A stretch of DNA of 64,000 bases, from the NCBI GenBank assembly GCA_029378245.1, contig JARKIF010000025.1:744001-808000 (forward strand), written 5' to 3'. Of this stretch, positions 11,115-21,732 are shown one piece after another. Each line of letters begins with the position of its first letter. Position 1 is the stretch's first letter. Below the pieces are notes generated by a model. The model had not been told where the DNA came from and did no database searches. It saw only the letters and a list, made by a program, of their open reading frames with translations. The position numbers and the translations under genes are program-made. The stretch is from Roridomyces roridus (lineage: Eukaryota; Basidiomycota; Agaricomycetes; Agaricales; Mycenaceae).

Positions 11115-14100
11115 TGGCATTCGTGAACTCACCGACAGCTCGCTGCATGTGCTTCTGACACTGACACCGAAGGGCCAAGGCCAAGCCTTCAATGAATGTT
11201 GGCCAAGCCCATGATAAAGTTCGGATCGCCATACACTGCGTTCGGATTGCCCACGCTATCCGCCACTATTTCCAGACCGATCGGTGCCAAGAACAACCCT
11301 GGAAATTACCGACGCCAGGTCCAACCCGGGTCCAAAGAACTTCGAAATCGAACTACGCACTTGTCTCCTGCGACTGATACTCAACATCCGGCAATCTCGC
11401 TTTGACCTGCTTCCCAAACGCTCCAATCGCACTGCTCCTGTTGCACGTCTTCTCCTGGAAGTCAAAATCCAGACACCGCAGGGCAGGGAGGTACACGATC
11501 CATGCCAAGGCACGGAACCCATCCTCAACCGACCGACAAGTCACAGTAAGCGATGTGATGCAATTGATTGTCTTCAACAGCGCCTGCAACTCGTCGTCGT
11601 CCTCCACAGCGCATTAAAGATGTGCGTCCCGCATTATGAGGCGCAGGCTGAGCGCGAACCTGGGGTGGAGAGCCGCCGAGGAGGAGGATGTGTGTCTGTA
11701 GGACAGTTGGAAGTGATCGCGCTGGGGCAAGTTGAGTCTCGCATAGGCTTCGCCGCCCACGAGTCCTTCCTTGATTCCAGCGGCTTCTTGATACTAGCCA
11801 AAGAAATGGTTCTCCACAGAAACGTCACGCGGACGGAGCCGAGCTCCACAAAACATGAAGGGACTGGAAACCAATTCTGTGATGATGAGCAGAGGCAGTG
11901 GTCAAACAACAGAAATTTGTGTATGCCAACCGACAGAACGGTTCGACATCAAGGAAATTGAAACTTGTAAATTCCGAGAGTCCTCAGTCAGTCAACGCGC
12001 CTTCACAAACGCCTCCGGATCATGCAGGGTAGGAAATTTGATAAAGAGCCCGAACTTAACCCAATCTGACAGCCGGCGCTCACTTGAGCCCTGGGGCTCA
12101 GATGAAGCACTCTCCGAGCTCAAGTCGGGGTTCCGCAAATGCATATCGGTCGGGTTTCCTCTTGGTGCCCTGCAACAACCTGTGCGAGCCTGTACGAGAA
12201 GTGGGAGAGGTAATTAAATAATTCGCACGTACGCAAACGACGGCAGCCAGGCGGTGCTCTCTTCACATTAGCTCGCCGCCACTAGGGCGCCGACGGAATT
12301 GATTGGTATGCGACCAAATTCCACCGCGCCCGTCGAAAGATAAGACTCGGGGAGGAATCACTCCAACGGCCGCACCAAGGCCACACGGATCTCCAATCCA
12401 CAGCCGAGCAGTATAAATATATCCAGTGAGTATTCTGAAAGCGGGATGCCAACGAGAGAAAACTGGCGCCGGAGTCAGGAAACGGTACCATTGAATGATA
12501 ATGACCAGATGATCCAGGATGGGACCGCAGGCGATGTTGTATCATGGCCGAGTACGACTCGAACTGCGCTCCATTCCCTTTGATGGTTGCAGGGCATTAA
12601 CGTATTTATCAATCCAACAAGAGTATTCCATCCAGAGTGAGACTACGCCTACCGGCTGTACACCGGAAGCTCATTCTCAGGCGGAAGGTCGAATTCGGGG
12701 CGTAGGATCTCGTTGTACGTGGGCGGGTCGACAGGGTATACGGACCCCAGTAAATCTTCGACCACAAGTCGCTCGCAGACTCGTCCGTGGACGTCAAAGA
12801 ATCCGACTGCCGTGAAATATGAGATGGGCGCTAAGATAAAAGATTGATTCGCGCACCGTGCGGATTGAATAACGCTACCCTCTCGAGTTCAACGGCATGA
12901 TTGTGATGATGCGGGCAGTTCTCCATCCCTAGGACGCGTGAGCATTAACTGACGGAACGAGAATCCAAACGCACCAACGAGCGCAATCGTCACGTAGGCC
13001 CAGGTCACCCCAAGCAACTCGAGCTCAAACTCATCCATATCCATCGCCTCCCCATCCAAAAACACTAACAGACTCAGCTTGGGCATCCCCGGCGTCGGCT
13101 GCCACCCATAAACGGAATCCCACCGCCCATGCCCGTGTTCCTTGTTTTGGTACTCAAAGTACCGCCGCTTGACGACCTCCCAGCCTTGCATGACCTGCGT
13201 GTTGCCTCCGAGCTTGACTTTGGTGGACCAGTCGCCGGAAAAGTTGGTCGCGGAGAGAGGCCCGATGTAGGTGCCGGTAGAAGCGAACGTGACGGTGTCG
13301 ATACCGGACTGTGTTGGGTGTTCACGCTGCGCGCGTGAGATCATGTGATGCAGGACGCGGTGGACGAGGTGTTTGACGAGGAGGATGTTAGAGGGCTGGT
13401 CGTGGACGCGAAGGACATTGTCCGGCCCTAAGCGGTTTCAGAGGACAATTTAGAAATCGCAGAGTGCACGTACCCAGAATGCCTCTATGTGGGTCCCAGG
13501 TCATGGAACCAGACACGTCGATGAGGAGCATCGTTTCGAGATGATCCGTGCCGTGGATGATGCCGTCTGCAAGCTCGTGCAGTGCCTGTTGTCTGGCGGG
13601 AGTGACGATGTTGGGGACCTGCAGAGAGTATGCTTGTGTCTTGATCTTCTTGTCCGAATGAAAGACATCGCCCTTGCTTTGATACGCAGCCAGTTTCGCC
13701 CCGTCGATGGCAACCTGCCTCGCATTGCGCTCGTTCCCGCGTTGGATAATGGCCAGCCTGTTCCGTGTGATATTGAGCGGACGTAGCATCGGGGGGCGTT
13801 GCACGCCACTCGGCATGTCGCCGTTATTAAGCACGTAGTAAAGTCGTTTCTCCCCGGCAGTCTCCCAATAATCGTAGATCCAAAGTGAGGGAAGGGGACT
13901 CAGGTACCCCTTGCGCACACGCTTCTCGAAAGTGCCCGGCGAGTTGAAAGCGAGGGCTTCCCAGTGTCGCTGCATCCGCGTCGCGATGATGTAGCGCATG
14001 GCCAGTTGGTACGTCTCGGATTCCGGTGGGCCCCACTTCCGTTGCATTGCGGCGTCGGCACGCACGAGGCTGTCTTCCATGCTCAGCGACTCTTTCGCAA

Positions 14101-14130
14101 ACCATCTTCGTAGCCAGCCGACTGTACACT
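11115..14130 (-). repeat. Right arm of the ancient inverted segmental duplication
   Basis: On the minus strand this arm carries, in order, vWA exon 2 onward, a non-coding block at 12300-12050, the F-box 3' half at 11909-11330 and a block at 11200-11115. These match the left arm in order and orientation. The vWA gene survives here and the F-box gene survives in the other arm, a reciprocal loss. Confidence 0.75.
11353..11909 (-). pseudogene. Decayed 3' half of an F-box gene (copy of 2463-3884)
   Basis: The last 84 codons, ending at 11353, align closely with the C-terminus of the intact F-box protein, sharing RALAWIVYLP, LRCLDFDFQE and VKARLPDVEYQSQE. The DNA between 11607 and 11909 continues the match but in another frame, so at least one frameshift is present. 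The F-box itself and the N-terminal half are missing. Not expected to make a functional protein. Confidence 0.85.
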
Positions 14131-14340
14131 TGAGTGGAAGATATGGGAGCTGAAAAAATACTCACCGTCCTCATTCTTCTTCGGGGGACCTTCAAGAAGC
14201 TTCTTCTCTTCCTGCGCTGCAGCGACCATGGCTCGCTCTTTGGCAAACAGTTGGAGGACCCCTCCTGGCTGCTGGGCAAGAGCCTTGCTTGAAGAGGAAG
14301 GAGCTAGATATGCTGGAGGGGAGTCGGTGGTGGAAGCCAT
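12649..14340 (-). CDS. von Willebrand factor A-domain protein, five exons (about 509 aa)
   Basis: Minus-strand exons are 14340-14166, 14121-13474, 13427-12975, 12928-12857 and 12830-12649. The coding sequence starts with a Ser/Ala-rich segment and a predicted helical region. The vWA fold contains the metal-ion-dependent adhesion signature DVSGSMTW near residue 267. Later conserved blocks are SLLVFLDGEAMDMDEF, YVTIALVG and a GMENCPHHHNHAVELE segment. Intracellular vWA proteins of fungi usually act in protein-complex assembly; the partner here is unknown. The last intron would be only 26 nt (12856-12831), unusually short. Without it translation stops 11 codons after NPH. The product is therefore either spliced through an exceptional intron or truncated. 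A 5' stub of a second copy lies at 1-137. Confidence 0.8.
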
Positions 14341-14639
14341 TCCGAGAGAGCAGTGCGCCAGCGGAGTGAGTAAGTAGTCAGTAGCGGGAGGCAAGGGATG
14401 ACGGCCATTCAATGCGTGAGATGCAAGTCAGCTCGGAACATCCGGCACGGCAGCAATGCCCTTTCCTTACCAACCACCAACCAACCACACGCACCTGGCC
14501 GTGTGCTCCTCGTCTCCAGCTCCCGTGCTGTCCTTGGACTCAACGAGATTCATGATCGAATACATCGTCACCTCCAGCTACCACCTCAGCGAATTTACTT
14601 GTCCCGGCGTGATCGGAGACCGAGCCTTGCGGAGCGGCC
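14341..14639. other. 5' flank of the vWA gene
   Basis: No gene is recognised. This must include the vWA promoter on the minus strand, but no clear TATA box stands out. Confidence 0.35.
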
Positions 14640-14985
14640 CGCTTCTCCCATGCCGGGCTGGGATGGCCTACTTATTGGACAGCTTTCCTCTCTCATCCGA
14701 TTTGTCCCTCATATGTGTCTGTAGTCTTCCATTGTGGCCGCCGAGGATTCACTATCTACTGCCAGGAGCTCGGAGGGAGAATCCAAGTATCGTCTCTGCA
14801 ACACTCCGTGTGCTTGGATGCCTAGTACAGCCTTAACGTGATGCCTCAGAGCCCGATTCAGGACGAAATTCCGGCTGTACAACGGCGAACGCACGCTCGC
14901 CCTGCGCACTCGAGGAGTCGAGCTCCACAAGACGCTGCATCCAGCATCAACGACCCGCAAGCTCCACCAGAGATACACTAGGTAT
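14640..14985. repeat. Repeat R1, copy 1
   Basis: This block is repeated at about 17595-17930 in the same orientation, with shared runs such as ATCCAAGTATCGTCTCTGCA, CAGGACGAAATTCCGGCTGT and CGCACGCTCGCCCTGCGCAC. A shorter inverted piece occurs at 15795-15890. The minus-strand open frames across both copies give related peptides, but I see no recognisable domain. Confidence 0.75.
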
Positions 14986-15013
14986 GTGCAATTTGCGTGT
15001 TGCAAAGCTACTT

Positions 15014-15700
15014 GCATCTGAGCATCCCATCGGACTTCAAGCTATGCAACGTCGATGTCTTGTCGAGATCCACTTGAGTCCAGACGTCGACCACAAACGT
15101 TCTTCTAATCGACGCTCCTCGAATTATCTCGCTGCATTCCCTACCTCCGCGGAGTCTACTCTACTCTTCCGTGCTTCTAGTGTGTCGCTGCGCTCCTTGT
15201 ACCTTTCTTCTACTAGGTTCTAGAACACATCCTCTCCTCTGCCAGGGAAACCGCTAGCAAAATCATGCTCGTTACGACTGTAGCTCCGCCCTGACGCTGG
15301 GTTTATGCGCTGATAACAAGAGCGCTGCTTCTCTGGTGCGACGATACGGACCCTCGAGGCGTCATACATGACAACAATATGGGGTCTACGAGCAGTCGGG
15401 CGAGCAAAATTAAATCTCCGCTTTCGAGAAGATTTTGTCCCGGGATCAAGTTACTAGCTGCCCTGTCCATGGTCATTGATGCGACACTTCTCTGGTGCGA
15501 CAAGACGGAGAATGCGCGGGCCTACGAGCAGTCGGGGAGAGCAAAATCAAATTCCCGCTTTCGAGAAAGGTTCGATTTCGTCCCAGGATCAAATTTACTA
15601 GCTGCCCTGTCCATGGCATCTGTCTTCCACGCGCGACGCGACGGTCTATCATTAACCCAAGACGCGCAGAACGAAAATAGTCAAGGTCTAGGGCAAAGTT
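15014..15700. repeat. Module M, copy A (degenerate, no gene follows)
   Basis: Module M is the sequence that lies upstream of both small secreted protein genes. This copy shares the CGACGCTCCTCGAATTATCT run, the CTGGTGCGACGATACGGACC run and the GCGAGCAAAAT-TAAAT segment. From about 15480 part of the module is repeated again. No secreted protein gene follows this copy, so it is probably a promoter-region fossil or a copy of a larger repeat. Confidence 0.75.
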
Positions 15701-15794
15701 GGAACGTCGATACCGTGGACTGGACCTTTTCCCAGCGGTGAATCGCGCGCATATTCGCATCTAAAAGACTAGGCGGGTCCTGTTATTGGATGAG

Positions 15795-15890
15795 CTATGT
15801 CCAAGGAGCTGCGGAATTTCGTCTCGACTGCATCTCTGAGGTGTCTAGCCATCCAAGCACAGGCGAGATACTTGGATTCCATGCAACGCA
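15795..15890. repeat. Inverted fragment of repeat R1
   Basis: Read on the minus strand, this stretch matches R1 (ATCCAAGTATC, GTGCTTGGATGGCTAG and GACGAAATTCCG runs). Confidence 0.6.
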
Positions 15891-15939
15891 ATGCAGATGA
15901 CCAGACGGGCTTCATTCCTGACTCCGGCTCTTCGCATCC

Positions 15940-16030
15940 CGAAATCTCAAACCTCGCATCGGCAACCAGTGTGCTGATCTTGCCCCATTGTGTGCGCCGA
16001 CAAAACAATGTCTACATTATTAAGAGTGGC
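15940..16030 (-). pseudogene. Short relic of tyrosyl-DNA phosphodiesterase 1
   Basis: The minus strand encodes MFCRRTQWGKISTLV and ARFEIS, matching the GGGTLFCRRTQWGQTSTLV and ARFEV segment of the longer Tdp1 relic at 20083-21300. Only this core survives. Confidence 0.6.
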
Positions 16031-16468
16031 CCACTTCTTCATAGTGGATGCTCGATAATTCAAAGTTCAAAACGCTCTTCACATACATAAAGTGGCTTCA
16101 TCAAAATGGTCAACTTTCAACGCTCTCCCAGGTAGCGGGCTCTGCCACTCGTCGGCCTTACTCGCCTTATTAGTTCAAGCTGTCAGCAAATTTGGAATGC
16201 CTCGTGGCAGCGCGTGCACTTACACCTTGCCCGACCCAAGAGATCACCGGATCAGAAATTGATGAGATCGGGTAGGGAGGGGAGGGAGGGTCTGAGCATC
16301 CTTAATTCACTTTTTTTCATAGTGTTCCAGGCCTCTCGGGCAGGCTTCCTGAGGCCTGTCCGGGGTCATTCAAAGTGCTTCTTGCAAGAATAGTAGGGAG
16401 GGAAAGGGACGCGCACGAGCGTGATTTCTCGGTACCGAAAGCTGTCAAGTCGCAGTGGAGGATGCACC
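16031..16468. other. Non-coding; remains of the 5' part of a truncated F-box gene
   Basis: No gene is recognised up to 16468. A purine-rich GGGAGGGGAGGGAGGG run lies near 16270. Confidence 0.35.
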
Positions 16469-17554
16469 ATGAATTTGGAGTGCATTGTCTGCCATGGTGC
16501 TCAAAGCACCTGCGGGCGGGTCGAGATCATGTCGCAGGGCAGGTTCTTCGAGGGTCGCGCTGCAGAAGTCGCTGGGTGGAATCGATTTACCAGGCCCGCC
16601 GCGTCGAATAAGATGTCTTTGTTCCGAAAACGCCGAACAACCCAAATGACACCTCAGCCGGGGCCCGTAGGAGCTCCGTTCGGCTACACGGGTGTCGACC
16701 TCCATCATATCTACTCAGTCTCGATGTATTCGCTGTCGGATCCAAACCCAGATTCGACAAAGGCATACAACACGCTCTTTGTGTTCAACGGCGACCTCGT
16801 GGAGACTCTGGATCTCACCACGAGTCACCTCCCTGCGACTCTCCTCTCCGATGTCCTGCCCATGCTGGACTTGCCCGCTCTGACGCACGTTATCGTTCCC
16901 TCGGGAGTAGAGCCTGCGTCCATGACGGATTTCCTCCTCCACCATCCAAAGCTCGAGGTTTTCGAACTCGAACACGCGGACTGCTATATGCCGAGCCTGC
17001 CTCACGACTCGGATATCGCGAGGATTGTGCGCGCGCTGACGACGCTAGGATCCTCTCCGTCCCTTTCAACGCTCAGCTTGACGATCTACCCCCACAAATC
17101 CGATCGCGAGCGTCTGGCGGAACTTAGCCCGGGGCTAAACGCCATTGCTCAGCGGCCCATGGACTCGCCGCCGATATTCCTAGCGCTCAAAATTATGGAC
17201 GTGGACCACTCCAGCCCCCATATTACGATCCGTCGTATCCCCAGCGCCAGCTTCTTCGCCCTCGACGACGAAGCCTCCGCGATCACCCGCTCTCTACATT
17301 GCATCCACGAAGCAAAAATCATATCCTCCTCCCGGGAAACAGCTACTGCGACCCTTACCTGGCTCGCGCTGTTCCCTGCGCTGAGAAAAGTGACGCTCCA
17401 CGTGTATTTGGAGATGTTGGAACCAATACCGGATGCTGCTGCAAAGCGGGAGGCGTATGATGCGTTGAGGCGGCTGGCTGAGGGGATGCTTCGGGGTGTT
17501 GAGGTTGAGGTGCGGTTGGGTTGTTCCTTTGGGTATAATGATATGAGCCCGTGA
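16469..17554 (+). CDS. F-box-family protein lacking its F-box (5'-truncated paralog, up to 361 aa)
   Basis: The reading frame is open from ATG at 16469 to a TGA at 17554. Its C-terminal half aligns loosely with the F-box protein at 2463-3884: an LFVFNGDL segment, a run of leucine-rich segments, HHPKLEVFELEH, then SLHCIHEA and TWLALFPALRKVTLHVYLE. No F-box is present upstream. The first 60 or so codons match the corresponding part of the intact protein only when the frame is shifted, so the N-terminus is damaged. It may be a pseudogene with a long surviving frame, or a shorter protein starting at a later ATG such as that near 16724. Confidence 0.5.
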   Translation: MNLECIVCHGAQSTCGRVEIMSQGRFFEGRAAEVAGWNRFTRPAASNKMSLFRKRRTTQMTPQPGPVGAPFGYTGVDLHHIYSVSMYSLSDPNPDSTKAYNTLFVFNGDLVETLDLTTSHLPATLLSDVLPMLDLPALTHVIVPSGVEPASMTDFLLHHPKLEVFELEHADCYMPSLPHDSDIARIVRALTTLGSSPSLSTLSLTIYPHKSDRERLAELSPGLNAIAQRPMDSPPIFLALKIMDVDHSSPHITIRRIPSASFFALDDEASAITRSLHCIHEAKIISSSRETATATLTWLALFPALRKVTLHVYLEMLEPIPDAAAKREAYDALRRLAEGMLRGVEVEVRLGCSFGYNDMSP

Positions 17555-17594
17555 AAGTTTCGGGGCTATGTAGTAGAGTAGAATTGGATGGCCT

Positions 17595-17930
17595 GCACGC
17601 CTATTGGACAGCTTCCCTCTCTCATTCAATTTGTCCCTGATATCTGTCCGTAGATGCCTCCATTGTGTTCGCCGAGCATCTGAGTCTTGTTACCATGCCG
17701 AGGGAATTGATCAGATCCAAGTATCGTCTCTGCAACCCTCCGTGTGCTTGGATGCCTAGTAAAGGCTTAACCTGATGCCTCAGAGCTCGATTCAGGACGA
17801 AATTCCGGCTGTACGACGCCGAACGCACGCTCGCCCTGCGCACTCGAGGATTCGAGCTCCAGCCTCCACAAGACGCTGCATCCAGCACCAACGACCCGCA
17901 ACTTGAAGCTCCACGAGAGATGTACTACGA
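17595..17930. repeat. Repeat R1, copy 2
   Basis: Same-orientation copy of 14640-14985, again followed directly by a copy of module M. The pairing R1 plus M is therefore itself duplicated. Confidence 0.75.
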
Positions 17931-18174
17931 GAAATTTTGGGTGTCAAAGCTACTTACATCCGAGCATCCAATCGAACTTCGATCTACGCAGCGCTGATGA
18001 TGTCTTCTGAATCCTGTCGAGATCCGTCCAGACCACAAACGTTCCTCTCATCGACGCTCCTCGAATTATCTCGCTGCACTCTCTACGTCCGCGGAGCCTA
18101 CTCTTCTGTGCTTCTGGTCTGGGTCACTGCGCTCCTTGTACCTCTCTTCTAGAACACATCCACGCAAAATTATA

Positions 18175-18890
18175 CTGTACCGGCGTGTATGGTAGCGACG
18201 GGCCCAGGGTGCGTTACACTGTACCATTTCAACCGTAAGTTCAGTCACAGGTCACAGACCCGGCTGAACTGAACTTAGACAATTGGGGTCACAAGTCACC
18301 GGGGACCTTGAACTTGGGGACGAATTAGCCCAAATAGGCAATTTTTGGTGAAATTTTTCCCCGCACCGAAAAACCTCCGATTTTGCACTGGCAGCCCCAA
18401 AATATAAATTGCAGCCTTGATGGGTTGAACTGAGGCCATGCAAACAGTAGCAGGGAAAGCATCTAAGGCAGCAAACCGTTGAGCTACAAGAGAATTAATA
18501 TTGGTCCATGGATCTTCCCTCCCGTACTCACCAAACAGCTGCTTGAACACGTTGAACTTGATGAACTTTGGGTGGAATTGAACTTGAAAAATAGTGGTCA
18601 CAGGTCCCAGTCAGGGATGAACCAACGGCGGGATGAACTTAAGGGGTCACAGGTCACACCCCATGAACTTACGGTCGAAATGGTACGGCACTTCGCTTCG
18701 GCGATAAGTTAGCGACGCACTGCCACATTTGGGTGATCACCTGCCATAAAAGGCAATTCTCGGCGCCGCAGGCCCGAGATTTTGATGGGAAAGGCCTTTT
18801 GGGGACGGTTTTCCCGCGTTACGCTGCAATTTAGGCAACATTTTTGGGCCGCGTTATGCGTTACGGTTGCTACCATACACGCCGGTACAG
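18175..18890. mobile_element. 716-bp element with perfect 22-bp inverted ends and TA flanks
   Basis: The ends are perfect inverted repeats (CTGTACCGGCGTGTATGGTA plus two more bases at 18175-18196; the complement at 18869-18890). A TA dinucleotide flanks each side, and the empty site is visible in the other module M copies. A TA target suggests a Tc1/mariner-type non-autonomous element. There is no transposase frame. A second inverted-repeat element lies inside it. Confidence 0.75.
18221..18686. mobile_element. Nested inverted-repeat element inside the 716-bp element
   Basis: GTACCATTTC-ACCGTAAGTTCA at 18221-18243 is matched in reverse at 18664-18686 (22 of 23 positions). Short GTCACAGGTCAC repeats follow inside both ends. 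The target duplication could not be fixed, so the borders may be a few bases off. Confidence 0.55.
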
Positions 18891-19247
18891 TACTCGGCAT
18901 TACTGTAGCTCCGCCCTTAGCTCCTAAGACGCTGTCCTTGTGCGCTGATAACAAGGGCGATGCTTCTCTGGTGCGACGATACGCACCCCCGAGGCGTCAG
19001 AAATTACACGAATGTGGGGTCTACGAGCAGTCGGTGCGAGCAAAATTAAATTCTCGCCTTCGAGAAAGGCTCGATTTCGTCCCAGGATCAGGTTACTAGC
19101 TGCCCTGTCCATGGCATCTGTGTTCTAGTACGCGCGACGCGTCGCTCTGTGATTAGTGCCACATCACCGTCCCGTTCAGCTATAAAGCAGAGGCTGGAGC
19201 GACTGGACAGGCCAGATACACCCAGTTATCCAAACAACCAATCGACA

Positions 19248-19710
19248 ATGTTCTCGAAGCTCATCGCTCTCTTTGCTCTCCTCGCTGCCTCCAACGCTGC
19301 AGTCCTTTCGAACTCCCCCCCTCCCCCCAAGGTAAACAACCACCGTTTGTACCAACGCTGCGCGACTGACGCGTTCTCCGAAGTGCACTGCGACGCTCAC
19401 CTATATAGCCATTGGCGGGGCTCTCGTGGTGAAAGACCTTGAGGTGGCTCCCGGACAATGTGTCAGCTTTGCGGATGTATTCCAGTTTCAAAGTCTGACG
19501 TTGGTCACTTGCACGAACGGCCTAGCAGCAGTGCGCTACTTCAAGTGAGTAGTAGTGGCGTGGTCTTGCTCTGAAGGACGTGACTGATCTTTGCTCGTTT
19601 TTTTTCCCCCTAGCGCCGCGCAGTTCCAGGCTGGGGGGTGCAGCGGCGAAGGGTCCCTTAGTATCACCGGGGCAGTTGCGCTCGTGATCGCAGTCACCAA
19701 CCCTCAATAG
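19248..19710 (+). CDS. Small secreted four-cysteine protein S1 (113 aa)
   Basis: Exons are 19248-19331, 19384-19544 and 19614-19710. Intron phases (0, then 2) equal those of the paralog at 22279-22748. The leader MFSKLIALFALLAASNAAVL is a signal peptide nearly identical to the paralog's. The mature part begins after a Pro run with KCTATLTY and has four cysteines at positions that align with the paralog (KC, GQC, VTC, GGC), so two disulfides are likely. Sequence outside the cysteines has diverged strongly. No known family is recognised; candidates are effectors, cell-surface proteins or defence peptides. Module M lies directly upstream. Intron 1 ends at CCGAAG, a weak acceptor chosen because it restores the shared KCT frame. 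Confidence 0.75.
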
Positions 19711-20082
19711 ATACAATCCGTTGTACTTTGTTCGCAATGATATACATAACCTCTTGGCGGAGCTTGTGGAACGTCGAGGGTCTGCAAAGAGAGACTAGTG
19801 TTTGATGTGATTCGTGTGAATGCTCTGCTTTTTGGTTTCTTTTTGAGCAATCCGCGAAGTTCAGGATACCCGATTCAATCATGTAAACCATATCGTACGC
19901 CCGTCGTTGCTTGATAATGAGGTACATAATTTGTATTTCAATCGGAAGCAGCGCGCTATCAAAAGAGCAGTCTATTAACGTATGTATTAACAGCAAATGC
20001 AAATGCACTCGACTCTCTTTAACGCGTCATCTCCGTCGTGTCTGTCCAACGTCTGTTGAACCTTCCCATGTCACCTACAAGC
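19711..20082. other. 3' flank of S1 and intergenic sequence
   Basis: Bases 19711-19800 resemble the region after S2 and a scrap at 2220-2280. Nothing else is recognised. Confidence 0.35.
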
Positions 20083-21300
20083 TCAATTCGGGTGGAACGG
20101 ACTCTCCTCTTGCATCTACACGCCAAAAATCCTGGATCAGCAAACGAAAACGGGGAACAATGAGACGGACGCACCCAGGGGACGTCCTCACGTCCCATAC
20201 TTCCTCGCAGGCCTCTCCCAAGGGAGGACCTTCTCCGCATCCGCAGGGGATCTGCGTTCCCATTGAACAAGAAAGAAAGGAGGAGGAGGAAAAGCTAAAA
20301 CGCACATTAAGCACCAGATTCAACCCACTCCCACTGATAGTTCCCCGCGCAGCACCAGGCGTAAAACTAGGACTATCCACGCATACGACTTCTTGGGCTC
20401 AATAACCTCAATCTCATCGTCGCCGAATCCTCGTCGTCGTCGTCTTTCCCCGTAGAGGAAGAAGAGGCAGCTTGCCCAAAATCATCTTGGTTTGGGCATC
20501 CCTCACCTCAAACCTCGCCCCCTCATCCCCAACAAGCGTGCTAGTCTGGCCCCACTGCGTCCGGCGACAAAACAACGTCCCGCCCCCGGGCTCGCCCAGC
20601 TTTGGATTGCGTATGGTTTCTCACGTGGGGAAGAGTAGCCGGAGGGGAATGGTTTGGCCTGGGACTTTCTTCTTGCTGCGATCGAGCCACGATTGGAGGG
20701 CCGACGAGGGCGATGAAGCGTCCGGCGGCGCAGAGACGGAAGGCGGCGAGCCAAGGCGCTGTAGGTGCCGATGGAGGAGCCCTACGAGTGAGAGGTTAGT
20801 CAGCGTCCAGGGATCAGGAAAGGGGAGAGACAATCCAGCTCGAGCTCATACGCCTTGCCCTTACCTTTCCCGACCGCGCTCGCTTGGTCAAGCGCACACC
20901 CCAACGTCTGTTCCGTACGCATCAGGCGAGTCTGCCCCTGCCTACAAGCCGTATCAGCCGAAGAAGGAAAGAGTAAGAAGACACGCACCCGACCACCGGC
21001 CTCGTCCCAGCCCAGCCCTCCCATTTGTCTGCCACGGAGGGCACGAGTGTCCCGCGACCCTGCTTCCAGTCCCTTCAAGCACCGACTTTGTCTTGGACGA
21101 CCCGCTGCCCAGGGTCTCGATTGGGAGTGATGTCGTGCTGGCAAGGGAGGGAGGGTCAGCGGGGGCGGGAGAACGAGCATAAGGTACTCGCACCCTGCTG
21201 AAGCATGATCGTCAGCGCCTCCTCCACACCCTTCGCGCTTAGCACGCGCCAGCACCGCCGGGAGACCAAGGAAGGACTCGCCCGCTGTCTCTCCGCTCAT
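20083..21300 (-). pseudogene. Tyrosyl-DNA phosphodiesterase 1 pseudogene (C-terminal half)
   Basis: Read on the minus strand in several frames, the region gives a chain of Tdp1-like segments in the right order: SFLGLPAVL, ALTIMLQQ, LVPSVADKWEGWAG, GQTRLMR, QGSSIGTYS, IPLRLLFPT, GGGTLFCRRTQW, TKMILGK, SFTPGAARGTISGSGLN, VLNVR and PWERPARKYG. Tdp1 repairs covalent topoisomerase I-DNA adducts in the nucleus, using two HKD motifs. The second motif region (TKMI) is partly kept. The upstream HKD half is absent. Frameshifts occur between blocks, and a TGA interrupts the LFPT-ETIRNPKLGEP stretch. The gene is therefore dead. A small second relic is at 15940-16030. Confidence 0.7.
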
Positions 21301-21732
21301 TGACCGTATTCGTGCCAGAGGTGGCTTCCGCGACGTCTTGGATGTTACATCGATGCTCTGGCTGAGCTCGTTCAGCTGTCGTCGCAGCCCGTGGCGTCGC
21401 CGGATAGTGGTAGGACTCCAGTCTCCAGGAGACGAAACGGCCTTTGACGGCCGATCAGTATGTGATGTGTTTATTGATCCGACACTTGCATTCAGCCTGG
21501 GCTAACCTAGCTTCTGCATCGTAAATTCTGGCTCCTCCCAACGCGGCAAGTGCAGATGCACTGAATCTTCGCGCCGACGTCGGCGCCCAGTCACAGCTTC
21601 AATCAGACTGCCTCAACGATATGAAACGTTGTGCTGGACCCGGGTGCGAAACAGGCTTCCAGGAGGCTTTGGTCCCGGCGGGCTCTATGACAATGACAAA
21701 AATCCTCAGCTGCAGAGCCATCGTGTTCAGCA
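21301..21732. other. Intergenic stretch
   Basis: No gene is recognised. The part next to 21300 on the minus strand extends the Tdp1 frame weakly (LNELSQSIDVTSKTS). Confidence 0.3.

Larger units (their letters stand above)
17941..19140. repeat. Module M, copy B, split by an inserted element
   Basis: Bases 17941-18174 and 18891-19140 together make one module M. The element at 18175-18890 interrupts it. The uninterrupted copies A and C show the pre-insertion arrangement (GCAAA-TCATGCTCG followed by ACTGTAG). The module ends about 110 bp before the start codon of the secreted protein gene at 19248. Confidence 0.75.

Noticed and set aside
18165..18900. A long terminal repeat of a retrotransposon
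   Set aside because: The ends are inverted, not direct, repeats and the target is a TA dinucleotide, which fits a DNA element.
20472..21182. 236-codon plus-strand frame
   Set aside because: It is the antisense of the Tdp1 relic, whose minus-strand segments match a known protein family in order.
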